From NCBI GenBank assembly GCA_025738555.1, contig JAOVFP010000023.1, positions 558,001 to 622,000 of the forward strand: a DNA stretch of 64,000 bases. The letters run 5' to 3'. Within the stretch, counting starts at the first letter, position 1. Each line of letters starts with the position of its first letter. Positions 1-10,533 of this stretch are shown in pieces. Under the pieces are notes generated by a model, which worked only from the letters and a program-made list of their open reading frames with translations, did not search any database and was not told the origin of the DNA. Position numbers and translations under genes: made by a program. This DNA is from Cyathus striatus. Lineage: Eukaryota; Basidiomycota; Agaricomycetes; Agaricales; Nidulariaceae.

Positions 1-581
1 CGGGTTCTGGTGCCCCATATGACTTTTTGCCGCCCCAAGCTCCTTTCCGAACCGCAGAAACAAGACGTCAGTCATTCAATGGATTGTCTTCGTCACGACC
101 CACCCTCCAACCAATGCCGAGCACCCCTAAACTATCAACTTATGATGGTCGTAAATCATTCGGTCCCCGCTACGATGAATTTGGATTATCACGTCGATCT
201 CTTGGGCGGTTGGAATACGTTCAAGAAAATGCTTCGCACCTGACTTCGCCTACACCTACCAAACGGAAGAGCAAGTTTGGGCTTTCATCCCTACTGGGTA
301 AAAAGCACTCCTCTCGGCAGCCCGAGGTTACACATGAGCCGTATATGCACCAGTTTCCTTCAAGAAGGTTATCCGGTTCAGATGGACAGGATGATATCAC
401 TGCCAACGGCTACGCAACATCCACCTCTCGACATAGCGCTCTAAGTATGGGTGGTACCAATTCTAACGTCCGGATGTCCGTTACATCGCGGAAAGTTCTT
501 GAGGAACTCGTACCTCAAGATGCTGAATTCGTGGCTTACCGATATCCATCAACTGATCAGCGGTTGGATCTCTTGCGTTAA
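1..581 (+). CDS. C-terminal part of an unassigned Ser-rich protein (5' truncated)
   Basis: An open frame enters from the left edge (codons in phase with base 3) and stops at 579-581, giving about 192 residues. The sequence is rich in Ser, Arg and Pro and looks disordered. It has a basic stretch (TKRKSKFGLSSLLGKK) about a third of the way in and a more conserved-looking end (VLEELVPQDAEFVAYRYPS). No catalytic domain lies inside the window. Such basic Ser-rich tails are common at the C-termini of fungal protein kinases, but I do not recognise the family and assign no function. No in-window start was chosen because the frame is open at base 3. Confidence 0.6.
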   Translation, partial: GSGAPYDFLPPQAPFRTAETRRQSFNGLSSSRPTLQPMPSTPKLSTYDGRKSFGPRYDEFGLSRRSLGRLEYVQENASHLTSPTPTKRKSKFGLSSLLGKKHSSRQPEVTHEPYMHQFPSRRLSGSDGQDDITANGYATSTSRHSALSMGGTNSNVRMSVTSRKVLEELVPQDAEFVAYRYPSTDQRLDLLR

Positions 582-961
582 AATGTTTTCTTGCACGCTA
601 TTGACTGGACTTGTTTTCCTTTCTTTTATTCTATTTTGGGCTGCCCACTTACATGACAGATTACACACTACTTTGGCAATCCTTTGGAGTCTTGGTTCTT
701 ATTGCTGCTTCCATCTCTGGAGCTGAAATGACTGGGAATGGATTACTATATTACACCCATCCTTTCTTTTTGATGCCTTTCGCAATGGACATGTATATAC
801 CGCGTGCTACTCGTAGCTTAATACCGGCTCTCGGAGTTCTTGTATATTACTGACCTGCTCTCATTGTCATTTCTCCCTGTGAGTATATTTAATCGCAAAC
901 AATTTGAACGTATTGTTCATCAGGTCTATGATACATACTCCTCATCTTTAAATATGCTTTG
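582..961. other. Convergent intergenic stretch, no gene
   Basis: This lies between the stop of the Ser-rich protein and the P450 stop. It is AT-rich with short hydrophobic-looking reading frames in all phases. It probably holds the two 3' untranslated regions and terminators. I see no conserved motif. Confidence 0.5.
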
Positions 962-2999
962 CTATACCTCTCGAGGGGTAAATACCATTTTCACCTTGGG
1001 ATCAGGAACAATAGCTCCGTTGAAAATAATATTCTTCGGCCTTTCCTTGATGCTGGGGCTATATGATACATCGTAAGTTAGCAAAATGTGCGCAAGCATG
1101 ATTTTTAATTCCATCTAATTGTCAACAGTTAGTGCCTATATTATTCAGCAACATAAAGGTTAAGCTCACCGCGGCGAAGAACCGCCCTGCGCAAGCATGG
1201 CGACCTTAAGGGTAATGTCAACTACACAAGATTGACATTCATGTGAAATGGCGTACCAGCCCCGAATGGAAGATACTAGAGAAAACTGTAAGCTTAAATA
1301 AATTTGTACCAACGAATGCTAAATCCCTACATGACTATCAATGGTTGCGAAGCCATATCTAGCGTCACTTCCTTCTTGCTCCCTCAACTTTGAAAAGCGG
1401 AAGAGATCGCATTGTTCAGGATCAGAGTATATGTCAGGGTTGTAATGAATTGCTTTCATGTCAATGGCGATTCGATGCCCAGGTGGTATACTTGTCCCGT
1501 CTCCCAAATCGCAGCCTTTTAAAGCAAATCTGGAGAGAGCAACTGAAAATTGTAAGTTCCAGTTATTTTCATATTCCCAGCACATACAGTACATCAAGCC
1601 ATATACTCTTCCAACCTCCCTAAGAGCGCTATCAATCTTTCGGAACTTCAGTAGAGCAGATTTTGTCCACCCGCCCTCAGTCTCGAGTGCATCGAGGATT
1701 TCAGCACGTATGCCATCAACGGCTTCCTTAGGAAGGAGGGCAATTTCGAACAAAGCCTGAGAAATGAATATGGAACTTGGGAATATTTCATTAAGTGAAC
1801 ACCACTATCCTTGTAATAAGAGCACGTACGACGTATGTATGCTTCCAAAATTCAGATTTAAGAGTCGGATAGCAAGACCTTTGATTGTCTCTTCTGGAGG
1901 TGCGTTCTTGATTAAAAACTCACATACCAGCATCTAGGTAACAGATCTGTCAGCACTAGTAAGTGCTCCAACGAATATAAAAGTAAATACCGGTTTCTCA
2001 TCCATGTAATCTCGTTCCTTCATATATGTTTCCAGGAAAGGAATAACATACTTTAATGCCTCCTTCTTTCCGCCAAGAATTCTAGAGAGAATAAAATAAA
2101 CCACCCTAATAGGAATGTTAAAATTTACTAGTCTATAAGGTCATGGAAACACGTACGGGCGCAAAGCAAGAGGACTCCAGTGAATAAACGGGGCCATAAG
2201 TGGCGTTGTCTCTGCAAACCGCACAACAGCGTGAAGGAATCCCTCGTTGCGACACATTTTGCGCCCAAAGATTACACGATTGCTGATTCTAGCAATCAAA
2301 TGCGTCATTGTATCAAATACAGGAACTTCAGCACCTGCATTATATGTCAGCATTCGCCTCTACGATCTACGAGACTCCGTGAGTGTCTCTTACATTTGCC
2401 GTCCAAAACTGGAATATATCGGTTCATTGCTAATTGTGATTCTTCTAGTATTTCTGGAATGTAAGCCGGGATTGCTCTATTTACGTCAGTACGAAGCACG
2501 GCAGCTTGGTACGGGTTTCTCAGTTGATGAACATCCATGGTATACGGAAGTTGCAGATCCTCATTTACAGCCATAGGTTCATTGAACTGTGCATTGCAAA
2601 GCGATCAAATAATTCAGAAGCCATTTGAAGGTAAAGCACACTGTATGAAAGCTTACTTACAACATCGTCGTTTCCAGCGCGCACCTCTTCAAGATAGTCT
2701 GGAGGGAGGAGGAAGACAGGTCCTGACTTCAGTAACGCTGTTAATGCCAGGTATCCTGAATAGTAACTAAAGGATAATACCAAAGTCGGTATAACAAATG
2801 GCCGGCCTTCAAAATTGGATCTTCCTTCAAGAATTATATCCTCGGCATTGATTGTCCAACGAATAGCAGTAAAAATATATCCCCACACGCCGGCTTTTCC
2901 GACGCGAGGAACACCACCCGTGTACGATGTCGCTCTGCGAAGGCGAGCATATAACATACTAAAAACTACGAAAAAGAAGAGTAATAGTTGCAGCACCAT
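962..2999 (-). CDS. Cytochrome P450 monooxygenase, ent-kaurene-oxidase-like group
   Basis: Haem-thiolate monooxygenase expected in the ER membrane; the substrate cannot be read from sequence. The start chosen is ATG 2999-2997, giving an N-terminal anchor (MVLQLLLFFFVVFSMLYARL). The ORF extends upstream only through a GTG. About ten exons are joined by 45-75 nt introns. Landmarks in order are an I-helix motif FGSIHTSS in place of (A/G)GxxT, which is typical of kaurene-oxidase-like P450s; the ExxR motif as EVGR; the PPGH turn; and the haem loop FGAGRHACAGRFF. The loop's FGAG part sits on a 19-nt micro-exon (1257-1275), and Cys follows in exon 1170-1204. The last exon, 962-1114, ends PKVKMVFTPREV. 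Read without splicing, the gene falsely appears to stop at 1319 before the Cys. It appears intact and is divergent from MND1. Confidence 0.85.
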
Positions 3000-3553
3000 A
3001 TTAGTGACTTGTAAGGGATGTATGGCAGCCGTACTTATCACGAAAGCCAGGCTATATATTCCTGCATGCTAGTATTCGAAAGGGGATATGCTATATGTAT
3101 AAACCATGAATCTGGATATAGTTAATTGAACAGTGCGAGGCCAGGCGCAATAAGTAAATGTAAGTCGCACTGACCAGTGACAGTTGACTGACAAGACCAA
3201 GACTAAGACAAAACAATGTAGACGAGCAGTGCTAGTGAGCTGAAACGCGACAAAGACGCGCTGAAGACGCAGGAAACAGCAGAAACGCTAAGGCTTGCAA
3301 GTAAAGACTAGTGCAATTCCGAATTTCAAGGAATTTGTAATGGGAGTAGGGATTCTAGGGAATATTCAATGCATAGCAACTTGAACTAATGCCAATGGGG
3401 CTTACAAAGCCACGTGCCTGATTTATGTAATAATTATAGAATGACCGTCGCTTGACTCTGCCACACTGAGCTCAAGTTTTTGGTTCTCTACATTAAGTAC
3501 ACTGTTCAACATTAACTTTAGGCCTAGCATATACGACATATCCTGGCATACAT
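3000..3553. promoter_or_regulatory. Divergent promoter region of P450 and MND1
   Basis: About 550 bp separate the P450 start (-) from the MND1 start (+). The stretch is AT-rich and has no credible reading frame. It must hold both promoters, but I see no specific regulatory site that I can support. Confidence 0.4.
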
Positions 3554-4614
3554 ATGGTCTACTTGCCAAACTTGTAAGCTACGTACGGTCTTAATATTCG
3601 TTTAACAGGCTCCCAGAGGACTATCACTTGAAGAAAAGCGCATAAAGCTGCTCGAGATATTTCACGAAACTGTGACTTTCACCTCTTTCTATACATTTTC
3701 ATTGTTCTTTCTGAATTCTTTTTCTCAGAAAGATTTCTACCAAGTAAATCCCATTCATTTCAGATGCTTACTTGAGCAACCACCTGTTGTTTGGTGCATA
3801 GCTTCGAGAGCTCGAAAAACTAGGCCCCAAGATGAAAGGAATAGGTATTCATTTTAGCTTATATTTGTGGATCAGTATATAATATACTTCTTTATTTTGC
3901 AACAGTTTCCCAGTCGGTAAAAGAGGTTCTTCAATCACTCGTGAACGATGGGCTGGTGCAAAGTGACAAGATCGGATCCTCTAATTGTGGGGCGTCCGTG
4001 CTCCTGCATCTTAGCCTGAACTAACTTCATTAGTAGTTTTCTGGAGTTTTCCATCACAAAGGGGATCCCTCGTTCGCCTGCAGACCTTTTCTTACAGTAA
4101 TTCATTACTAATTATCTATAACAACCAAAAGGTTCAGTATAAACTCACCGAAATGCGTGATACACAACGAGGACTCGAGCTTCAGCTACAAGAATTAAAC
4201 GAAATGACATCATCGGAGAGGGTTGCACGGCCTGAATCTGTGCGGAAGCAGCAAGTCTATGCTAATTATGTGACTTGACGCCTTTCCAGGACAAGCGATC
4301 TTTGTCCCTCGCCGAATTGTCGGACTTACGGAAAAAACTTAGCAACTTGCAAGAGGAGCTCGATGAATACAGTGATTCAGATCCAGAGAAGGTGAAGGAA
4401 ATACAAAGGGCCGTTTTCTTGGCGAAGGAGGCAGCCATTCGTTGGACTGGTGAGTGTCAGTCTGAAAGATATATCGCAGGTTACTATAGATCGCCTCTTT
4501 TTGCAAGATAACTATAGCTTATTGTTAACGTACTTCAGTCGCCAAACCGGGACGGAGCAGGCGGAGATTAGAAAGTATCTCGGTGTTGGGGACGACTACG
4601 AGGATATTGATTAA
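3554..4614 (+). CDS. MND1: Meiotic nuclear division protein 1 (HOP2-MND1 complex)
   Basis: MND1 pairs with HOP2 in the nucleus and stimulates Dmc1/Rad51 strand invasion in meiosis. The predicted product is about 200 residues, the usual size. The N-terminal winged-helix part reads APRGLSLEEKRIKLLEIF, then KDFYQ, then LRELEKLGPKMKGI, then SQSVKEVLQSLVNDGLV. IGSSNFFWSFPS follows, then a coiled coil (KLTEMRDTQRGLELQLQEL and LSDLRKKLSNLQEELDEYS). The end, RQTGTEQAEIRKYLG, is typical of the family. The start exon is just ATG (3554-3556), followed by a 52-nt intron. Exon 3 is 15 nt (3729-3743). The codon split over each intron restores the family residue, for example V at 3844/3906 and F at 3986/4037. 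Exon 6 ends at a weak donor, so its last few residues are less certain. Confidence 0.9.
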
Positions 4615-4627
4615 GCGGGGACATAGT

Positions 4628-4974
4628 TTATGTAGGTGACGTTCCCTGACCCTGCGTATTTCCCCAAGTATTTCCACTTGCTTGTCTCTGTAGATTCAAC
4701 AAGACAGCGGTTGCTGTGCTATAATAAGCTGCCTGATGACTAGTCATGTAATAAACTTGTTCAACTAGTGATATTGTCACAGTCACCTGCTCATAGAACA
4801 TTCGACAAGCGTGCGAGCGACTGGTTGGTATGAGACATAACAGCTCCAAGAAGGAAGATGATAAGTATGCTCTCCAGTAAGCAGTGGGGTTATCGCGACC
4901 GCAACCGCGAAAGAAGAAGTAAAGGCCATCAAGTTCTTGTACCTTTTACCAACAGAATGGAAACATTGGACCAT
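4628..4974 (-). CDS. Possible small gene, unassigned
   Basis: Two minus-strand open stretches can be joined by a good 54-nt intron at 4733-4786 (donor gtgact, acceptor catcag). The joined end reads RMFYEQ then AAYYSTATAVLLNLQRQ and finishes in a Gly/Asn/Gln/Thr-rich tail at 4628. The 5' part is unclear. One choice is an ATG near 4991, giving a short hydrophobic product. Another needs a frame change near 4944. The stop lies only 13 bp beyond the convergent MND1 stop. I do not recognise the family. It may be no gene at all. Confidence 0.25.
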
Positions 4975-5280
4975 AGTTGCTCATAACGTTCCGGTAGCGA
5001 TTTTGACTTTGAGTATGTCTAGTTACAGACCATGAGGGTGTACGTGAGATTAAGAATGAAGTGGCTGGCGTAGGTGACGGCAGCACTTTCTAGATTTGTT
5101 AGAGGGAAAGAAGACGGTTGAGTGCGTCGTGCGAGCGCGGGGTCAAGTGATGAGCAGCTGCCACGTGCTGGTTGAGTGAGAACGGGGGCAGTCGGACATT
5201 CGCTCCGCCCCCTCGTTCAACGCTCAAAATATTCGTCTCATCCTTCAGTTCGTGCACCTGAGAGATTGTTCTAAACCACC
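4975..5280. promoter_or_regulatory. Upstream region of the Zn2Cys6 regulator
   Basis: About 300 bp without a supported gene. It contains a palindromic E-box-like cacgtg (around 5162) and a GC-rich patch just before the regulator start. It is presumably the promoter; the function of the E-box is inference. Confidence 0.3.
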
Positions 5281-8200
5281 ATGTCTCTCAGCCCGTCAGC
5301 TTCGGTATCGAATGACTCCGAAAACCCGTCCAAGAGAAGACGAACTGGCAGTGGGACAGACATGACCGCGGATAACTCCGTCCACAATCAACAAGCATCT
5401 GCGCATATTCCAAAGAGAGGAGCGCGGGCCTGCACGGCTTGTAGGAAAGGAAAGAACCGATGTGAAGGAGATGTAAGTCTATCCAGCGGTTGTTCACCGT
5501 CCCGCTGTGCTCATCATGGCCCGCATCCCCGCCCCGGCCCGGCTCGTAACGCTCTTAGGCTCCTTGCAAACGATGTCAAGCAAGTGGAACCCCTTGTATT
5601 TTCGAAAAGCCCGAAAAGAAAAATGTACAAGCAATGGCTGGGCCTAGTGTTGAGTAAGTGTTCATTTCTCCATGCCCCTTCACTTCACTAAAGAATGCCG
5701 TCCAGGCGGCTCTCACGGCTTGAGGGGCAATATCTGGTAACATATGTTGTTCTACGTCAAATGCATTTTGAAATGATTGGTCGTAGGTAATGCAAAGTCA
5801 AATGATAGGCATGCAGTCCTCGCTGGATCGGATACTGTCTGCAATTCAGACACAGCAGTCCGCGGCTTCTATGTCCCAACAGTCCGCCATGTATTCATCA
5901 AACGTTCCTTCCGAAGTACACCGTGACGCATCTGGTATTTCAGCCGCACATCGCAATGGATTCGACATGGGTCCTCCATCTACGGAACGTACAAGATCAT
6001 TCCCGCCTCTCCCTGGATTCGCACCTCCTGTACGTCTGGCATTTTCATTTATTTAGAATGATCTTTTGTAACATTTAGGAAACTAGCCTCACAAATATGC
6101 ATCATACGGGATTGTTCCAAGTACGGCACCGTCTTCCGACGATGAATCAGAAGACACTTTACCCAGATCTACTCTTAATGCACCTATTGAAGCGCTTCAA
6201 GGTCTAGCAAATGCAGCTGCAGAGGCTGCTGCTGCTCCATCAACTGATCCTCCAAGGTATTTGATTCAATAAGTTTTAGAAGTCGATTTAACGATATGTT
6301 AAGGGTGAAGAAACGGAAAAGAGCCGAACCAATTCCTAGAAACGCGTTCCCTCATGTAGTTGAAAAGGTACGCGAACATCGACTTTGATATAACATTGTT
6401 TCATGAGTTTTCCCTTGAAGGGTCTTGTAGCAGATTCTGAAGCTAGAGAGTTGTTTAACATGTGAGTATGTGATGACCAACAGTTTGTACCGGTGTTTTA
6501 ATATATTAAACAAGTTTCTTTGCGGGATGCCACCTTTTCATTCCGTTATTTGACCCATCTTACGATACGTATGAGAGTCTAATGGAACGAACGCCTTGGA
6601 CATTTGATGCTATTCTTGCTGTAGCAAGCAAAATACGTAGCGGGAACGGTCCTCTAAGTCCTACATTTTACAGATGTTTAGAGGAGGCTCAGGGAATCGC
6701 TCGATCATCTCTTTTTGGACCTGTAGTTCGAAAGGAGGCTGTTCAAGGTATATCGAAACATTTTCATCAAGCTCGTCGATTTAAATTGAAACATTTTCTC
6801 TTAGGAATGTTGTTGTTAGCAGCATGGAGTACGAATGGATGGCTTCCTAGCGGACATGCAATGCGCATGGCTTTAGATCTTGGTCTTCACCGTGCACTGG
6901 AGAAGCTTGCAGAGGATAACGGAAAGCAAAGAAGTGAAGAAGAAGAAAGAAATCTTGTTGTCTCTGCTCGCATCTGGCTATGTCTGTATTGGTTCGATCA
7001 TCAGTAAGTTTCAGAATTTTTGACTACATTAACACCTGTCCTTACGCAACGTAAAAGAATGAGTCTCGGTACCGGGCGTCCCATTGTACTGCGAGATGAA
7101 AATTCAATTCGACACTGTCGCTTGCTTCTTACACATCCCATGGCATCACCTACTGATGTTCGTCTTATTGCTTTAGTCGAACTTATAGCTCAGAAAAGTG
7201 AGATTTTTCATGAAACTTTCATGGTAATAACTGACTGATGGACGTAGCTCAAATATACGAAACGTTGGCACCTTTGAACGGTCAAGTAAATCATAACACA
7301 TTAGCATTTATTCGCCGCGCTAATGTCGCACTGGACAAATGGTGGCAAGAACACGACGAGCTTCATAGTTTGTATCTCATGCATATTTGCTGCTTATATT
7401 TTAATCTCTACTTTATAGGGAGAACTATGGATCAAGATTCACTTTTACGCAAAGTTCTTGCTGGTGAGCTGCATTATGCAAAGCTCTGGGTAGTCTGTGT
7501 TGCCTTGCGAGGCGTCGCATGGGATAAAATGCCGTTTGAACAGCGCGAACTTGCGTTTCAAGCAAAAGACGCTGCTTCTAATTGTCTGGCGATTTTTTTA
7601 AATTCAGCGGAATATCGGTATGTCAATACGGGTCGCTAGATATTATGCTCGCTCTTACCGTTTTTTTTAGAGCGGCTCTCCGGTATGCGGTGCATGACAG
7701 CCTCGTGACAGCAGCCTTTTCAGGACTCTTTTTGTTGAAGATGGCCAATCTATTTCCCACTGAACTTGATCTTGGTGCTATCACTGCGCAAGTTGAACAA
7801 CTTGCACAGTTATTATCGGACGTTGCGGCAGAGCGGTATGTATTGAACGATCATAATTTTGACTATGTCTAAATTATATACGAAGATATGCCCTCACACT
7901 CCGGATCATGCTGGCGAACCTACGAAGAAAGGTTGGCATCGGCAGTGGAATCAACACACCAGCACCTGCCATGATGCCACCTCCTGCGTTTGCAGAGAAT
8001 ATGATTGTATCTCCGACAACTTTTGTCGATCCAGCTCTTCCACAACCTTTCACTATGGAAGAGCTCGGATTTTTCTGGCCCGGCGAACGCGGCATTTTCA
8101 GTCCTTCTGCAATTCCTGTATGGCTCCAAGAACAAGTACGGTTTTTATATATATAAAAAGTCTCGACAATTGGTTAATGATTGTTTATCTTACAGAGTTT

Positions 8201-8303
8201 GACCGATCTTGGATTGCCTGTCAATGGCTCCGATGGAATTTTCTTGCAAGGTGCGACCAACGGATGGACAGGTGACTTCCCTCCAATGCCCGAAGCATGG
8301 TGA
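5281..8303 (+). CDS. Zn2Cys6 transcription factor with fungal-specific middle homology domain
   Basis: Nuclear DNA-binding regulator. The start ATG 5281 is followed by a basic Ser-rich leader (SKRRRTGSG). The binuclear zinc cluster then spans an intron: RACTACRKGKNRCEGD, then APCKRCQASGTPCIFEKPEKK. All six Cys are present in the CX2CX6C / CX2CX6C pattern. A short linker, a Gln/Ser-rich segment (5790 onward) and an acidic-Ala stretch follow. The middle homology region contains WSTNGWLPSGHAMRMALDLGLH and VSARIWLCLYWFDHQ, then MSLGTGRPIVLRD. The end, GLPVNGSDGIFLQ, stops at 8301-8303. There are many small introns. The target genes cannot be inferred; its neighbours are unrelated genes. Confidence 0.85.
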
Positions 8304-8502
8304 TTGCTAAATGACTGTCCTTCCTTCTTATTTAATTTCTTGTGTCTTGTTCGTTAGTTGTTGTACCCATCCGTTAAGATTTCATGAAAAAGCTACGTAA
8401 TCCTGATATTTCGTGCTTGCAACAGATGAAAGTTCCGATGAGAATCATTACTAGAAAACAAGAACACAAAACTACAGTGCACATAAGTATACAGGTTATG
8501 GC

Positions 8503-10152
8503 TTATTCATCATCTTCATCAGTATCATCTTGTTCTTGCAAATACTGTATGGCATTCATGAGACTTAATAACTTGCAATAGTGTCAACAAAATACCTTGA
8601 CAAGAGACTCAGTGCTCTTGAGAAAATGCTGGCGGCCCTGAGGCTTTGAACCTTTTTGGTACCAATATATAATGGCTTGATCCGAAATACAATCCTTGTT
8701 GTATAAAACCTATAGCATAAAGTGAGGACAAGTTGGTTTGTGATGAAGTAGCTGACAACAAACCTTGAGGATCTGAGGGAATGCCTTAATTATACGGGTG
8801 TCTTCATAGCAATACACTTGAACAACATTGATAAGTGCGACCTGTGTTTTGGCACCTTCACAGAAGGGCTCCAAAATGGGTGCATATTTCTAAATTGGAG
8901 TTAATACAGGCTCAAGAAGAGTATAATGACCACTTACTCCAACTTCACGCAAAGCCAGGCCTTCAATTTGATCTGGGCGAGCACTCCAATCAACAGAGGC
9001 CATGAGACCTTGCCAGATGCACTGAACGAGTTCCGATTCCGGAATAGGGGTTCCTTCTTGATGACCTTTAATAGCAGAAACAATCTGAAGGGTTTAATCA
9101 TGAATAACCAAGAATACGATGGACCAAAACGAAACATACATGCTCGGTAGATTCCTCTCGTTCACAAAGATCTTTGAGATCCTTAATAATGCCTTCTTTT
9201 ATCACGGCGTATTGTTTCTTGGCCCACCATTCAGCCACCTGAGGAAGAGCTTCTTTCTTAAAGTGATCTTCAAGAGCCTTACCCTCACGCTTGTTGGGAG
9301 GGAAGAAGAGAAGGAGATCCTTAATACCTCCACGCTTTAGAGTGGCTGAAAGATGGTCGATAGATTGGTCAACGAGATAAGCGCGGAAAATGATCGTGAT
9401 GACATTGACAGAGACATCTGGAACAGAAAATTGGCATGATAAACAGATGATAGACTAGGAAAAATATTATTAAAGTTACCATTTTTGACAAGATGATCCT
9501 TGGTCAGACTCTGTAAACAAGACGCGTTGGCGAGACCTTGGGACATGAGGAGTCCAATTGCTACTGAAAGCTTGTCCTTCTGGGAGGGGGCCCAGCGGTG
9601 GATGTACTGGAGGAGGGTCGGCAAAGCAGACTCTTCCAAGGGTTTCTGAAGATATTTGTATCTTGAAGACGGATCAGGCACACGTACACGCAAAGAAGCA
9701 AATGCAATGATGATACCTCCTGATAAGTTTATTGAGAACATCGATGTATTTCTTCACCTCATCGACCTGGACGGGTTCCGGGACATTAAAGATGGTGAAG
9801 GGACAGATGGGAGCACCATCGTCGATATAGCCGCCTCCGGGCTGAAGGAGTCCGCCGACGAGTATGATCTCGAAGAGAGCATCTGCATATTTTAAGAATT
9901 CAAGAGTGGAGCCTGCTTGGACTAGTTTTGCTGTAAATGCGTCAAAATCGCCTGCTGGGACGGTTTCTAGATGCTTGTAGAGCTGATCTCTAAAGACTGC
10001 AATGAATGAGAAGGAGGAGGAGGGAAGAGGAAGGGATAGAAAGAGGACGGACCAGATGGTTCGTGCTTTGCCTGAGCCTTTACGGCACCCTTCCTTGCTT
10101 TTATTCTTACCCCCTGGAGCGAAGGCTTTGCAGCTGCTGGTTGCTGAGACAT
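8503..10152 (-). CDS. eIF5-mimic protein (BZW1/BZW2 family, W2 domain)
   Basis: Cytosolic translation regulator. Family members carry an eIF5-like C-terminal W2 domain that binds eIF2 and eIF3 and competes with eIF5. The start, MSQQPAAAKPSLQGVRIKARK at 10152, matches the family opening (PTLSGQRFKTRKR-like). The following exons read LYKHLETVPAGDFDAFTAKL, FLKYADALFEIILVGGLLQP, GLLMSQGLANASCLQSL and KDHLVKNG. The product ends in a Gln/Asp/Glu-rich tail (LQEQDDTDEDDE), as animal BZW proteins end acidic. It shares a 380-bp divergent promoter with the PP2C gene. The family is missing from budding yeast. No break was noticed, though I did not trace every exon. Confidence 0.85.
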
Positions 10153-10533
10153 GCACTAGGGAGATGGAGACTCTTCTGGCTTGCTATATAGCAGAGATGA
10201 GAGTCGAGAGAAGAAAGCAGGCCAAGCTGAACAGTGAGCTTACAACTTGAAGTAGCCGGATAGATCAGCCAGACTCCTTCCTTTGATGGATAATCTGGCA
10301 GATCGCAGGATTCCCACGGGCAGGTTGTTTGATGACGCAGTGATCGATGTGAGTCGCCGATAAGTGATAAGTGCTACATTTCATATTATTTATGTAATTG
10401 TTTTATTGTTGAGACGGTCCAAGTCCCAACCCACTCCAATCCCTCAAACCACTCCAGTCCCTCTCTTCCTCCAACCACCACCCGACTCTATTTCATCCCA
10501 TATTCTTCCCTCATCTCTCTCTTTCTCCATACC
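10153..10533. promoter_or_regulatory. Divergent promoter of BZW and PP2C genes
   Basis: A 380-bp spacer between two divergent starts. The PP2C side carries long C/T-rich tracts (about 10430-10530), typical of fungal core promoters. No defined binding site can be supported. Confidence 0.45.

Noticed and set aside
611..853. Hydrophobic plus-strand frames resembling a membrane protein.
   Set aside because: AT-rich DNA between two convergent stops; frames overlap in all phases, without splice sites giving a family match.
1319..1330. P450 seems truncated before its haem Cys (stop at 1319).
   Set aside because: Splicing at gtaggg (1330) to the 19-nt exon 1257-1275 and onward restores FGAGRHACAGRFF and the normal C-terminus.
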